64,000 nt of DNA from Clostridia bacterium (lineage in GTDB: Bacteria; Bacillota; Clostridia; Oscillospirales; CAG-272): positions 1-64,000 of the forward strand of contig JAFTKJ010000020.1 in the NCBI GenBank assembly GCA_017453305.1, given 5' to 3'. The first letter of the stretch is position 1. Each line of letters opens with the position of its first letter. Below the pieces are notes generated by a model. That model did not search any database, had not been told where the DNA came from, and saw only the letters and a program-made list of their open reading frames with translations. The translations under genes and the position numbers were made by a program. Shown piece after piece: positions 50,401 to 59,763 of the stretch.

Positions 50401-53400
50401 TTAGAGTAAGATCTGTCGGATGCCGCCACCCGAAAAATCGACGGTTTCGACTCTCTGTGTTCCTTCTTTGCAGATGCGGAAGGGAACAGTGCCGATGCCC
50501 TGGAGGGTTGCCACGCCGTTTTGAATGGAGAGCACCTCTCCGTCCTCGTTTTCGGCAAGGATCGCAGCGTCGCGCGTGGCGACACATTTCAGCAAGATTC
50601 CAAAAGGTACGGGAATCTCGTAACGAGTCTTCCCCAAGCGAAGACGTGCATTCCGCAGAACATCGGGGGAATTGTACCAATCCACCGCAAGGAGGTAGAT
50701 ATGCGTCGTTTCGTCCTCCTGGCGGTATACGGTAAACTCCACGTCGTCGCCTGCCTCTGCCCAGATCGGCTCCCGGTCGACCGTCTTTTGACAAAGCGTT
50801 TGGATCTCTTTTTCGTAAAGTGCACGAATGGCGGGATGCGCGGGATATTCCTTTGCGTGGAATACCGTCAGCTCTCCCTTTCCAATGCGGTAAACACAAA
50901 CCAGCGGCATTCCGCTGTCGGTATAGGCACGCACCTCGTCGGGAGGCAGGGGATTGGTGCAAACGTTTAGCGCAACACCGCCAACGGTGTCTTTTTTGAA
51001 TTTTGGAGCGCCCTGCGTCATCACGAGCGCATTTTTCTTGACTGTGATGCTTCCGTCCAACAGTTCTTGACGGGAGGAGGTCACAGTCAAATGCGCATCG
51101 GTCAGCAATACACACCCGCCTTTTTGCAAATAGTCGGCATATTTCTTTGCGTCCTTTTGTTCGCATCGGTTGTATCCCATAAAGATCGCCGCGCCGTATT
51201 GCTGTAAGACTTCTGTTTTGCCTTCTGCGGGGATCATGTCCAAATTTCCGTAAGGCGTTCCGCTGTGATAGCCCACGGGCTTGTCATCGGGGCATGGGTG
51301 CAGATAGATGGTGTCTACGGGGAGCGCTTTGGGATAGACAGCCGTAATCAGATCCCAGCTGTCCTCGGCAAGCGTTTGAGGATCTCCCCAATGTCCCCAC
51401 GTCTTGTTTTTGCCAAAAAACGTGATGCCGTCGTCGCGTCCGTGAACAAAGGCGATAGGGGTATAAAAGCTTCCGCTTCTCGTATGCGTGGAAACGTATT
51501 TGTAAAAGTCTTGTTGCTGTGCAAGGTGATTTTTGCAGGCTTCTCCAAAGCGGTGATGGTGCTCGTAGTATTCCTCAAGGTGCCAAAGCCCCTCCTCCGT
51601 ATTGATGTCGGTCGCGCCCTGCATATAGGAGGCATACAGTGCCAAACGGTAGCGGCGGTAGCGCGCAGGACTTTGGTGAGGGGTGGACGACCATTGTACT
51701 GCATGGTGGACGCCGTAGGCAGGCATGTTGTATTCCTTTGCTACGCCGCGCAAAAATCCCATGATCGGCTCCATGGTCTGGTACATCGTTTCGGCACCGA
51801 GCCATGAGTATCCTGCCTCTGCCATGTATTTGAAGGTACATGCAGGTCCCGTGTGACGGGTATCCCGTGCTTCCTTTGAGACGCTGAGAGAGGCAACGTT
51901 CTTTTTGTGCTCGTCCCGGTAATCGTCAAGCAACCGTCTGTCGGCATAAATGTTCATGCCGTCGTTACGGTAATGGTAGTTTCCGTTGCTGTATTGGGAG
52001 TTTGTGTGCGTGGGATCCTCCAAATACGCATAGTGCGTCAGATCGATCACCTGCTCGTCAAACAAACTTGTAGCATCCTTACGGTCCCAATAAAATTGCG
52101 CACCGTCACGCTCGTGCTGTTGAATACCGAGAAAGCCTTTGCCGCGCAACAGATTCTCGTCGGGCTGAGCGGAGATCCCGGGGAGCTCTCTGCCGTCGGT
52201 CATGAGCACATATTTCATATCAAGCTCTCTCATCAGCTTGCAGAACTTTTTCAATACGACTTTGTTTAAAAGCTTGGTTCCGGACCAGCGGTAGGTGGGA
52301 CGAATGGTAACGAGGTCGCCTATGCCGTTGGAAATATACCACGCAAGGTATTCCTCCATGCTTTCGTCATCTTGACAGATGTAGACCATATCTCCCGTTC
52401 CCGTGATCACACCGTCCTCTGTTTTTTGAACGATCCGATCCACGCTTCCACTTGCCTCGCCGCCTGTCCACACAAGACGGAAGGCGGCGTTTTGGCAAAG
52501 CTTGTTGCAATCAAGAAGCATGCCATGAAGCCCCTTTTCCCGAAAGAACCATTCCTTTTTTGCGGAAAGGGCGTCTCCCTGCGTGATCAGCTCCACGCGA
52601 AGATTGGGGCGTTCGGTATGTACAAGCACTCGTGCTTTTCCGCCCACGGGGGCGGCATGAGACACGGCGAGGACAGAAAGCTCCGCGGCAGGTTGCTCAA
52701 TGACACCCACCTCGTAAAAGGTGTAGGGCAGGGGATCGTGATAATCGGAGATGAGCTCGTAGGAGAGCGTGTTGTGCTCGGTAAGCGCTTTTTGGGGAAG
52801 CGTGATCTCCCACTCGGAATGTCTGTGACAGCGCTCGAAGACCTCGCCGCGATAGATCAGCTTGCCGTTCAGGCGTATCTTGAATTCGGGGAGTTCTTTG
52901 CGGCTGAGATACTGAGCAGCCCAATCCATGTGCGTGCAATCCTGCACGCTTTCGTTAAAGGAGGGCAAAAGATTTTGCCCCGATGCCGACAAAAAGGGTT
53001 GTTCAATATAGCACTCTCCGCGGTAGCCCTTTCCTTCAATAAACACGCCCACGTGCGCGGCGTTTTCGGGAATTTGAAGTGGAACACAAAGGCGCTTGCC
53101 TATATAGCTTCCTGCCGGAAAGTCGATCACTGTGCTTTGGTCGGCGGGAAATGCTATCTCACGGGGATCAATTCCCTCGCGCTTGAGGCGCACGTCTACT
53201 CGCATGCGGAGAAAACCGCCGTCCTTGAAGGAAAGCCCCTTTGCGCTGACGGTAATTCCTGCCTCCCATTCCGTTGGTACGGGATTCATATCCAGGTAGG
53301 AAAGGACGGGTTTCCACATGATCTTTTTGTAGATCCGCTTCAAATAGTCCTCGTATTTGGCGCAGGTTAAGGAAAGGCAATATCTGTCCCTGATCGCATG

Positions 53401-53622
53401 CCTTGTGTCAAGTGCATCGGTGATCATATGATACAGACGTGGGCAGTCGGGCTCGTCCTTCCACAAATAATACTGTTCGGTTTCACCGACGGTGAAAAGA
53501 CGATATTTTTTGTTTTTCTCGAGCTTCAGATCAAAGCAGACGTCAAAGCTTGACCCTTTGGGCCTGACCGTTACTCCGTTTGGTTCTCCGTCATAGATCT
53601 GCGTGTATTTTTCAAAGCTCAT
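50401..53622 (-). CDS. large unassigned glycoside hydrolase-like protein
   Basis: A 1073-aa cytoplasmic protein that I do not recognise as a numbered family. N-terminal ~330 residues are beta-sandwich-like (carbohydrate-binding type). Residues ~410-700 look like a TIM barrel rich in aromatic and His residues (RNDGMNIYADRRLL, GVHHAVQWSSTPHQSPARY, TDINTEEGLWHLEEYYEHHHRFGE), with candidate acidic residues in the last segment. A GATase-like domain (~790-870) and C-terminal beta-domain resemble the GH42 trimerisation part. Its start overlaps the stop of the PocR/AraC regulator (ATGA), so the regulator and its likely target are one operon. Confidence 0.6.
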   Translation of the reverse strand: MSFEKYTQIYDGEPNGVTVRPKGSSFDVCFDLKLEKNKKYRLFTVGETEQYYLWKDEPDCPRLYHMITDALDTRHAIRDRYCLSLTCAKYEDYLKRIYKKIMWKPVLSYLDMNPVPTEWEAGITVSAKGLSFKDGGFLRMRVDVRLKREGIDPREIAFPADQSTVIDFPAGSYIGKRLCVPLQIPENAAHVGVFIEGKGYRGECYIEQPFLSASGQNLLPSFNESVQDCTHMDWAAQYLSRKELPEFKIRLNGKLIYRGEVFERCHRHSEWEITLPQKALTEHNTLSYELISDYHDPLPYTFYEVGVIEQPAAELSVLAVSHAAPVGGKARVLVHTERPNLRVELITQGDALSAKKEWFFREKGLHGMLLDCNKLCQNAAFRLVWTGGEASGSVDRIVQKTEDGVITGTGDMVYICQDDESMEEYLAWYISNGIGDLVTIRPTYRWSGTKLLNKVVLKKFCKLMRELDMKYVLMTDGRELPGISAQPDENLLRGKGFLGIQQHERDGAQFYWDRKDATSLFDEQVIDLTHYAYLEDPTHTNSQYSNGNYHYRNDGMNIYADRRLLDDYRDEHKKNVASLSVSKEARDTRHTGPACTFKYMAEAGYSWLGAETMYQTMEPIMGFLRGVAKEYNMPAYGVHHAVQWSSTPHQSPARYRRYRLALYASYMQGATDINTEEGLWHLEEYYEHHHRFGEACKNHLAQQQDFYKYVSTHTRSGSFYTPIAFVHGRDDGITFFGKNKTWGHWGDPQTLAEDSWDLITAVYPKALPVDTIYLHPCPDDKPVGYHSGTPYGNLDMIPAEGKTEVLQQYGAAIFMGYNRCEQKDAKKYADYLQKGGCVLLTDAHLTVTSSRQELLDGSITVKKNALVMTQGAPKFKKDTVGGVALNVCTNPLPPDEVRAYTDSGMPLVCVYRIGKGELTVFHAKEYPAHPAIRALYEKEIQTLCQKTVDREPIWAEAGDDVEFTVYRQEDETTHIYLLAVDWYNSPDVLRNARLRLGKTRYEIPVPFGILLKCVATRDAAILAENEDGEVLSIQNGVATLQGIGTVPFRICKEGTQRVETVDFSGGGIRQILL

Positions 53623-54467
53623 GATAAGTCTCCTTGAGATTGTTTCCGATATTGCAATGGTGTTTTTCCAACCTGCTTTTTAAAAAGTCGAATAAAGTAA
53701 TTATAGTCGGGAAAGCCGCAGAGATTAGAGATCTGCGTGACGTTAAGCTCGGGGTTGGAGTGCAATAATTCTTGCGACCGCTTTAATCGCTTTTGAATGA
53801 TAAAGTCATTGACCGTTGTGTGAAACTCATTGTGAAATAAACGGTATGCTGCATTTTTGGAAAGGAAAAACGCATTGCAGATTTCATTCAAACCAATATT
53901 CTTTCCCAGGTGTTCTTCAACGTAACGCTCAATTTTGATCGACAGCATACTGCGATGGTAGGTGATTAAGCCATCTACCCAAAAGGACTTGACAAGGATA
54001 TCGACAATGTGGCAGAGTGCGTTCAGCTTTTCTTCGGAAACAATGGGAGTTTCTTCATAAAGCGTACGTAATAACTCCAAGGAGAGCCCGTATCTCTCGG
54101 CAATTTCCGGCAGCTTATCCGCAGAGGAATATCTGCATTCTGCATCACGAAACTGTCCGATCTGGATATAAGCAATCAATACGTCGTCGTAAATAATGGG
54201 AAAAATCACTTCCATCAACCCCGCGTGACAGGTATAACGGCAGATCTTTCGATTTAAGGAAGCCTCCTTCATGTGAATGAAATCGGATTGATTGCAATGC
54301 TCAAGGCATTTTGCACAGGTGCGAATATGCTTACAGTAGGATGAGTTGATCGAGGAGTGCGCAATGTCCTCCTCATAAGCGTTGTATAAATCAACGGCAA
54401 TACCGGTGCTGTTGTAAAAATCGGACAGCACCTGTTCAAGCTTTTCTATATCAAATATATATTCCAT
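53619..54467 (-). CDS. PocR-type sensor AraC regulator, leaderless
   Basis: A 282-aa regulator. N-terminal PocR-type sensory domain with Cys-rich CKHIRTCAKCLEHCNQ (~46-61) and YTCHAGLMEVIFPI; C-terminal AraC HTH pair ending CGFPDYNYFIRLFKKQVGKTPLQYR. The only plausible start, ATG at 54467, lies 6 nt after TATAAT, so the A of the ATG is the expected transcription start and no ribosome binding site exists. It overlaps the 1073-aa gene by four bases. Confidence 0.85.
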   Translation of the reverse strand: MEYIFDIEKLEQVLSDFYNSTGIAVDLYNAYEEDIAHSSINSSYCKHIRTCAKCLEHCNQSDFIHMKEASLNRKICRYTCHAGLMEVIFPIIYDDVLIAYIQIGQFRDAECRYSSADKLPEIAERYGLSLELLRTLYEETPIVSEEKLNALCHIVDILVKSFWVDGLITYHRSMLSIKIERYVEEHLGKNIGLNEICNAFFLSKNAAYRLFHNEFHTTVNDFIIQKRLKRSQELLHSNPELNVTQISNLCGFPDYNYFIRLFKKQVGKTPLQYRKQSQGDLS

Positions 54468-54473
54468 GCTTTC

Positions 54474-54502
54474 ATTATAGCGCACATATCAAAAAATGTC
54501 AA
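54474..54502 (-). promoter_or_regulatory. consensus promoter with no 5' UTR
   Basis: Minus-strand TTGACA (54497-54502), 17-nt spacer, TATAAT (54474-54479), then GAAAGC and ATG. Predicted leaderless mRNA. Confidence 0.8.
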
Positions 54503-54613
54503 TTATTTTTTTAGGTATCGGGAAAATAATGCTATTTTTGAAGAAAAAACTACTACGCAAAGAGAAAATTGAAACACTGCGCGAGAGCGCGTTCCATAAT
54601 TGATATAAAAAAT

Positions 54614-54660
54614 CGGACACATCACATAGGAGTTACTCCCAAATGATGTGTCCGTTTTTT
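54614..54660 (-). terminator. GGACAC-type terminator of araM-like gene
   Basis: CGGACACATCA (54614-54624) pairs with TGATGTGTCCG (54644-54654) plus an inner GAGT/ACTC stem; T-runs on both sides. It lies past the 391-aa minus-strand gene. Confidence 0.85.
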
Positions 54661-54712
54661 GATTTCTTTTGAAAAAGGCGCGTTGGGTGAGGTGGTTCTC
54701 CACCAACTGCTT

Positions 54713-55888
54713 TTATAATCGCTCCAGCAAAAGGTCGGTTGCACGGTTAGCGTATTCTTCAAACTTGCCGTGATCGCGCAGATAGAACAGAATGGTGTAG
54801 CGGTCACGCATGATGAGTGCACGGTGAATCCCGTCCAAAATCTCTTGACGGTCGGTGACCGTGGGCGGAACCTTCATTTTGATGCAAAACTCCTCAACCG
54901 CATTAAAGTAGGGGAGATAACGTGTGATCAGTCGCTTCAAATGCTCGTCGTCGGTCTCCTCCAGGAGCATTTGATACATGATTGCAATGAGGCGTGTTGC
55001 CTCGCAGACCTCCAAGCCGTGCAGATGCGGTGATCTTCCTTTTTCAAGGTCAAAAAGCTCCCATGCGTGCGCCACGATGTGCTCCGAGCCCGATGCGGGA
55101 CGGGAGTTTCCTGTGAACGCCATGCCAAGTCCCGTAACGAGAAAGCCCTCCATGATGTTTTTGATGCTGACGGGATCGCGTTGCTCCAGCGCGTATCCGT
55201 TTTCCAGGCACTTGTTCGTTGCGTCCAGCACGTCTGCCGCAATTTTGTCGCAAAAATATTCACCGCTGTAATCGCGTGCAAGCTCCCAATCGAGCAACCC
55301 CGTATATTTACCGAACATATCGCCAATTCCCGCAAGGATCATATCCCACGGGGCGTCCTTGAGCACGTCAAGGTCGCCGATAATATACTTTGGCGTGGTT
55401 GCCTGAACGGTGGACTTGGTGCCATCATGCAGAAAAGGGGTTCCCGCAGAGGCGTAGCCGTCCATAGAAGGTGCCGTTCCCACCACGGCATAGGGGAGAT
55501 GCAGGCGATAGGAGGCAAGGCGGCAGGAATCGTTGATGGTTCCCGATCCGACCGCAAGAATGAGATCGGGGAGGGGAGAGTATTCAAAAATGTTGGATTT
55601 TGCCGCATGATCGTGTGCGTAAAGAACGATCTCCCCAAGTGTTTCAAAGTTGGGAAGGACGATGTTACGGTCAATGACGTGCGTTGCGTGATGCATTCCG
55701 TGCTCCTTGAGGATCGCCTCAACGCGCGCGCCCGCCACGCGATAGGTGTTTTGGTCCGCCACTACGTAAACGCGGTGATAATCCTTGAGGATAGCAGGGA
55801 TCTTCTCAATTGCACCTTGTGAAATATCGTAACCCTCAAGAGGGGCGCGGTGCTTTTTTTGTGCACAGCCGCATGTAAATTCAATCAT
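54713..55888 (-). CDS. araM: sn-glycerol-1-phosphate dehydrogenase, AraM/EgsA type
   Basis: A 391-aa NAD(P)-dependent alcohol dehydrogenase that reduces dihydroxyacetone phosphate to glycerol-1-phosphate. Motifs: AVGSGTINDSCR (about 115-126) binding the nucleotide, TAPSMDGYASAG, and metal ligands in GSEHIVAHAWE and SPHLHGLEV. The Bacillus AraM enzyme has this activity and feeds heptaprenylglyceryl phosphate synthesis. No prenyl transferase (PcrB) is in this window. Monocistronic with consensus promoter. Confidence 0.85.
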   Translation of the reverse strand: MIEFTCGCAQKKHRAPLEGYDISQGAIEKIPAILKDYHRVYVVADQNTYRVAGARVEAILKEHGMHHATHVIDRNIVLPNFETLGEIVLYAHDHAAKSNIFEYSPLPDLILAVGSGTINDSCRLASYRLHLPYAVVGTAPSMDGYASAGTPFLHDGTKSTVQATTPKYIIGDLDVLKDAPWDMILAGIGDMFGKYTGLLDWELARDYSGEYFCDKIAADVLDATNKCLENGYALEQRDPVSIKNIMEGFLVTGLGMAFTGNSRPASGSEHIVAHAWELFDLEKGRSPHLHGLEVCEATRLIAIMYQMLLEETDDEHLKRLITRYLPYFNAVEEFCIKMKVPPTVTDRQEILDGIHRALIMRDRYTILFYLRDHGKFEEYANRATDLLLERL

Positions 55889-55951
55889 GGAAACAATCCT
55901 TTCTCAAACGTGCGGACAACCGTAAACGGCAGGCGCGTGTATTGTTCCTTC

Positions 55952-55980
55952 ATTATAAACGAAATCCGCAAAAATGTCAA
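55952..55980 (-). promoter_or_regulatory. consensus promoter of araM-like gene
   Basis: Minus-strand TTGACA (55975-55980), 17-nt spacer, TATAAT (55952-55957). Confidence 0.85.
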
Positions 55981-56011
55981 GGGTTAAATTTGCTGTTTGC
56001 AGGAAAATGGA

Positions 56012-56040
56012 TTGACAACTGATTTTCTTTCTGATATAAT
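56012..56040 (+). promoter_or_regulatory. consensus promoter of GH20 gene
   Basis: TTGACA (56012-56017), 17-nt spacer, TGATATAAT with TATAAT at 56035-56040. Confidence 0.85.
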
Positions 56041-56076
56041 GGTGGAAACAGAATTCTTTCTTGAGGAGGATATGTC

Positions 56077-57963
56077 ATGAAGTTTGCATTCAAACAAGCC
56101 GATGGATTGTTGGGAGGCATAAGCCTGCTTGCACAGGATCTTGATATTACGCTCGTCAATGATCACGCGGATGTCGTTGTGTCGGTGGAAGAGCGTGGAA
56201 AGGATATTCTATCGGTCACGCTTGACGGTCGGTGTGCGCGTATTGTTTACGGTGGTGGGAAGGCAAGATTTTTCCGTGGCCTTGCGTTTTTGGTTGACGC
56301 AGTCAAGCGCGGCGAGAAAACGTACACGCTTTCCGAATCTCCCATCTTCAAGCTCAACGGCGCTATGGCGAGTACAGGCGGTGCTGTCATGAAGGTCAGC
56401 ACCGTGAAAACAATGCTTCGAAAAATGGCACTGATGGGTCTCAATATGTATATGTTGTATACTGAGGATACCTACGAAATAGAGGGGAGACCTTATTTCG
56501 GATATATGCGCGGAAGATATACGAAGGAAGAGATTCGGGAGATCGATGCCTATGCGCTTGCGCTTGGCATTGAGCTGATCCCTTGCATTCAGGTGCTCGG
56601 TCATCTGGCATCTCATTTGAAATGGGATGCGGCTGCGGCTTACAGAGATACGGCAAGTGTAATGCTTGTGGGAGCAGACGAAACGTATCGGCTGATCGAG
56701 GATATGCTCAAAACCGTGAAGGAGTGCTTTACCACAAAAAGAGTCCACGTGGGAATGGATGAGACCAAGGACGTCGGGCTTGGAACGTATTTGAAGCTGA
56801 ATGGATACAGACCTCAGGAGGATATTTACTTCGAGCATCTTGGTCGTGTTATCAAAATGGCAGAGGCAGAGGGGCTTGAGCCTATGATGTGGAGCGATAT
56901 GTTCTTTCGCCTGGCAGGCAAGGATCTCTCGCGTTTGAACGACTACGACATGCGCGTCGAGTTCACCGATGAGATCAAGGCAAAGATCCCGAAGGGGATC
57001 CAACAGGTGTTCTGGGATTACTACCAGGAGGATGAGGAATATTACAGAGTCAACCTGAAAAAGCATCACGACCTGTTTGGCAAGAAAGATACGCTGTTTG
57101 CAGGCGGAATTTGGTTGTGGAGCGGATGCGGACCTCTTTTTGAAAGATCTGTTAGATTCTCAATACCGGCACTGAACGTTTGTCGGGAGATGGGCGTCAA
57201 AGAGATCATTGCAACGATCTGGGGAGGGAATGAATCTGATTTGATCCTGTCTCTTGCGGGACTTGCATGGTATGCGGATTATGAGTATAAGGGCGGGTTC
57301 GATCTTGACAGCGCAAAAGAGTGCTTTAGAGTCGCTTGCAACGCTGACTATGATGATATTATGAAAACGGAGCTGTGCCAGCATCCGAACGGAGACCTGA
57401 TGAGCTTGTCGCGTGCGTTACTACATAATGATCCTCTGATAGGCCTTGTTGATAAGCATATCAGAGATCTTGATACGGTTACGTATTATAAAAACGCATG
57501 CGAAAAGATGATGTCTCACGGACACCTCGGTATTTTTGCCGAGGCGTATGACGTTACGCTGAAGCTGACGTCGCTCTTGGAGAATAAGGCAAACTTTGGA
57601 GTTAGGCTGAAGGCGGCATACGATAGCGGAAATAAAGAAGCTCTTCTGCCGTTTGTGACCGAATGCGACGTCATCATCGAGAAAATGAGAGCATTCAGAG
57701 AGGCACATTACAAGGCGTGGATGCTTCATAACAAGCCGTTTGGTTGGGAAGTTAAGGATATCCATTACGGCGCTACGATCGCAAGATTTGAAACGGCAAA
57801 GAAGCGCATTGCGGCGTATATTGCGGGTGAGATCGATACGATCGAGGAGCTGGCGGAAGAAAGACTGTATCTGATCGATACTCCAAACGAGGATGACCGT
57901 TTCGGCGAAATGTTCCTTTGGATGCAATTTTCGAAATATGCAACTGCCGCTAACTTGTTATAA
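56077..57963 (+). CDS. beta-N-acetylhexosaminidase-like, GH20
   Basis: A 628-aa cytoplasmic GH20-type enzyme. A short N-terminal alpha-beta domain (~1-90) precedes the TIM barrel with MKVSTVKTMLRKMALMGLN, PCIQVLGHL and the catalytic pair Asp228-Glu229 in VHVGMDET (substrate-assisted mechanism). WDYYQ and WLWSGCG supply aromatic subsite residues. A helical C-terminal region (~420-620) follows, as in single-domain GH20C-like enzymes. Monocistronic. It releases terminal GlcNAc or GalNAc for NagA and the NagB-like protein. Confidence 0.87.
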   Translation: MKFAFKQADGLLGGISLLAQDLDITLVNDHADVVVSVEERGKDILSVTLDGRCARIVYGGGKARFFRGLAFLVDAVKRGEKTYTLSESPIFKLNGAMASTGGAVMKVSTVKTMLRKMALMGLNMYMLYTEDTYEIEGRPYFGYMRGRYTKEEIREIDAYALALGIELIPCIQVLGHLASHLKWDAAAAYRDTASVMLVGADETYRLIEDMLKTVKECFTTKRVHVGMDETKDVGLGTYLKLNGYRPQEDIYFEHLGRVIKMAEAEGLEPMMWSDMFFRLAGKDLSRLNDYDMRVEFTDEIKAKIPKGIQQVFWDYYQEDEEYYRVNLKKHHDLFGKKDTLFAGGIWLWSGCGPLFERSVRFSIPALNVCREMGVKEIIATIWGGNESDLILSLAGLAWYADYEYKGGFDLDSAKECFRVACNADYDDIMKTELCQHPNGDLMSLSRALLHNDPLIGLVDKHIRDLDTVTYYKNACEKMMSHGHLGIFAEAYDVTLKLTSLLENKANFGVRLKAAYDSGNKEALLPFVTECDVIIEKMRAFREAHYKAWMLHNKPFGWEVKDIHYGATIARFETAKKRIAAYIAGEIDTIEELAEERLYLIDTPNEDDRFGEMFLWMQFSKYATAANLL

Positions 57964-58010
57964 GGAATTGCGTTCTCCAAGTGGCGTAATCCTCTCGCTT
58001 TTGATATAAA

Positions 58011-58062
58011 AATAGGACACATCACGTAGGAGTAACTCCAAAATGATGTGTCCCATTTTTTT
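58011..58062. terminator. GGACAC-type terminator, convergent genes
   Basis: GGACACATCA (58015-58024) pairs with TGATGTGTCC (58044-58053), flanked by AAT/ATT. It is very similar to the copy at 54614, including the GTAGGAGTAACTCC-type loop. Confidence 0.85.
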
Positions 58063-58071
58063 GAGCTTGTG

Positions 58072-58677
58072 TTATACTTCGAATTCCATCAAGCCGAAGC
58101 ACTCCGGACTGTGGAAGGTGAGGGGACTCTGATCGATAGGATTCCAGGACAAATAATTAGCGGGGACGGTCAAGTCGGCACACTTATAGCAGTTGGCACG
58201 CACCGTTTTCCCTTTTTTGATCTCAAAATCCGGAAAAAATCTGTGAATGAGTCGATAGGGAACAGTGTAAAATATTTCCCATCCCGTATCGGTGCGAGAT
58301 ATTTTGGGAGCAAACAGCACGTCTGCGTCGTTGTGGATCAATCGTGTGCGATCGGATCTGCTTCTTCCCAGCCCGAGAAACAGACAACCGTTGGAATTGA
58401 ATTCGATATTGAAATATCGCGTATCCCCCTCCATGGGTGAGAAAAAGAATTCCAGACAGCTGTCCAGATAAGGGGCGCCCAGGGGACCGGTCTCTACCGC
58501 CCTTACGTCGTCGTTTTCTGACCACAAATGCACTTGGATACCGTCATCGTTATAACAGATCTGAGCAAACGCGCAAATCTCCGGGGGCGTATCGAGATAT
58601 TTGCATCCGATTTCCAAACGCTCTACTGCCGACCAATCGATTTCGCGGTCCGCTTTTTTGATTTGATAGTATTTCAC
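58072..58677 (-). CDS. CBM9-like carbohydrate-binding protein
   Basis: A 201-aa protein consisting of one CBM9-like beta-sandwich: FAQICYNDDGIQVHLWSENDD, LDSCLEFFFSP, YFNIEFNSNGCLFLGLGR and WEIFYTVPYRLI are the typical strand motifs. No signal peptide, so an intracellular sugar-binding or enzyme role is possible. GTG start at 58677 with GGAGG 7 nt upstream. Own promoter; lies downstream of GH20 in the opposite direction. Confidence 0.78.
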   Translation of the reverse strand: MKYYQIKKADREIDWSAVERLEIGCKYLDTPPEICAFAQICYNDDGIQVHLWSENDDVRAVETGPLGAPYLDSCLEFFFSPMEGDTRYFNIEFNSNGCLFLGLGRSRSDRTRLIHNDADVLFAPKISRTDTGWEIFYTVPYRLIHRFFPDFEIKKGKTVRANCYKCADLTVPANYLSWNPIDQSPLTFHSPECFGLMEFEV

Positions 58678-58712
58678 GTTTTTTCCTCCATTTCAATCGT
58701 ATCTGTGTGATC

Positions 58713-58741
58713 ATTGTATCATAAAACGCGCCGAAAGTCAA
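58713..58741 (-). promoter_or_regulatory. promoter of CBM9-like gene
   Basis: Minus-strand TTGACT (58736-58741), 17-nt spacer, TACAAT (58713-58718). Confidence 0.7.
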
Positions 58742-58759
58742 GAGCTCAAAGAGGATTGA

Positions 58760-59668
58760 TTATTCTCGAGCCACGAAGCGGAGCGGCTTTTTATTGGATT
58801 TTCGCTTGCGATATTCCAGGGGAGATTCGCCTGTGACACGTTTGAAAACCTTGGAAAAATAATTGGGAGTATCGAAGGCGTACTTTGAGGCGATTTCCGT
58901 GATCGAGAGATCGGTGTCGCGCAGATCCTTTTTTGCACACTCGATCTTCATGCTGATGAAATAGGACATGATCGTGCGTCCCGTAGAGATCTTGAACTGG
59001 CGGAACAGGTAGGATTTATTGTAGTTGAGTGTTTTCGAAATGTCGGCAATCGAGATGCTTTCACACAGATGCGCGCCAAGGTATTCCTTGATACGATTGG
59101 AAAGGTGATTGTCAATTTCCTCTTTCATCAAAAATACAGATTCCGTATCGTTCCTTTCGACCTCATCACGCATGATGTGGATTAAGAGAAGCTCCAGCAG
59201 GTTTTTAATGATCTGCTGTCCGCCCAAAGAGGGACGGGAGCGCAGAGGCATTTTCTTCATTTCAGGATCGGAGCGGGGGATGTCAAAGACCTTGCGGCTT
59301 TCCTCGATGATCTTGTAGATATAACGGCTCAGATCCTTTCCAAGGCGTATCTGCTGACCTTCAAAAAATCGCATTGCTTCACTTTTGCATTCAAAGGAGA
59401 TGATAAAAATATCGGGTGACAGTTCGCGCTTTGCCGTATGTACATGGTATTCGTTTGGCTTGTGGAACAGAATTTCCCCCTCCCGCAGGTACTGTTCTTG
59501 CCCATCGACCGTGAAGGCGAGCGTTCCGCGGTCGACATAAACCAATTCCCAGAAATCGTGCGACTCCCCGTGCTCCTCGAATGCACCGTATTCAAAATAG
59601 TGAATGGTGACCAGCTTGTTGATCACCAACAGATTTTCCAGCTTGTGTCGATAATACGTATGCGTCAT
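58760..59668 (-). CDS. AraC-family regulator, leaderless
   Basis: A 302-aa regulator. N-terminal cupin (DFWELVYVDRGTLAFTVDG..., GEILFHKPNEYHVH about 75-88) and C-terminal double HTH ending YAFDTPNYFSKVFKRVTGESPLEYRKR. The start is ATG 59668, exactly 6 nt after the -10 hexamer, with no ribosome binding site, the same arrangement as the PocR-type regulator. Upstream in-frame codons lie inside the -10 element. It is divergent to the PIG-L/NagB-like pair and likely regulates them. Confidence 0.85.
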   Translation of the reverse strand: MTHTYYRHKLENLLVINKLVTIHYFEYGAFEEHGESHDFWELVYVDRGTLAFTVDGQEQYLREGEILFHKPNEYHVHTAKRELSPDIFIISFECKSEAMRFFEGQQIRLGKDLSRYIYKIIEESRKVFDIPRSDPEMKKMPLRSRPSLGGQQIIKNLLELLLIHIMRDEVERNDTESVFLMKEEIDNHLSNRIKEYLGAHLCESISIADISKTLNYNKSYLFRQFKISTGRTIMSYFISMKIECAKKDLRDTDLSITEIASKYAFDTPNYFSKVFKRVTGESPLEYRKRKSNKKPLRFVARE

Positions 59669-59674
59669 GCTATC

Positions 59675-59703
59675 AGTATACCACATTTCGGAAAAGGTGT
59701 CAA
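59675..59703 (-). promoter_or_regulatory. promoter with no 5' UTR
   Basis: Minus-strand TTGACA (59698-59703), 17-nt spacer, TATACT (59675-59680), then GATAGC and ATG. Predicted leaderless mRNA. Confidence 0.8.
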
Positions 59704-59763
59704 TAAATATTATAGAAATATTTAACTGTGTATTATTTTACTCTTTTTGTAAACTTGCGTCCA

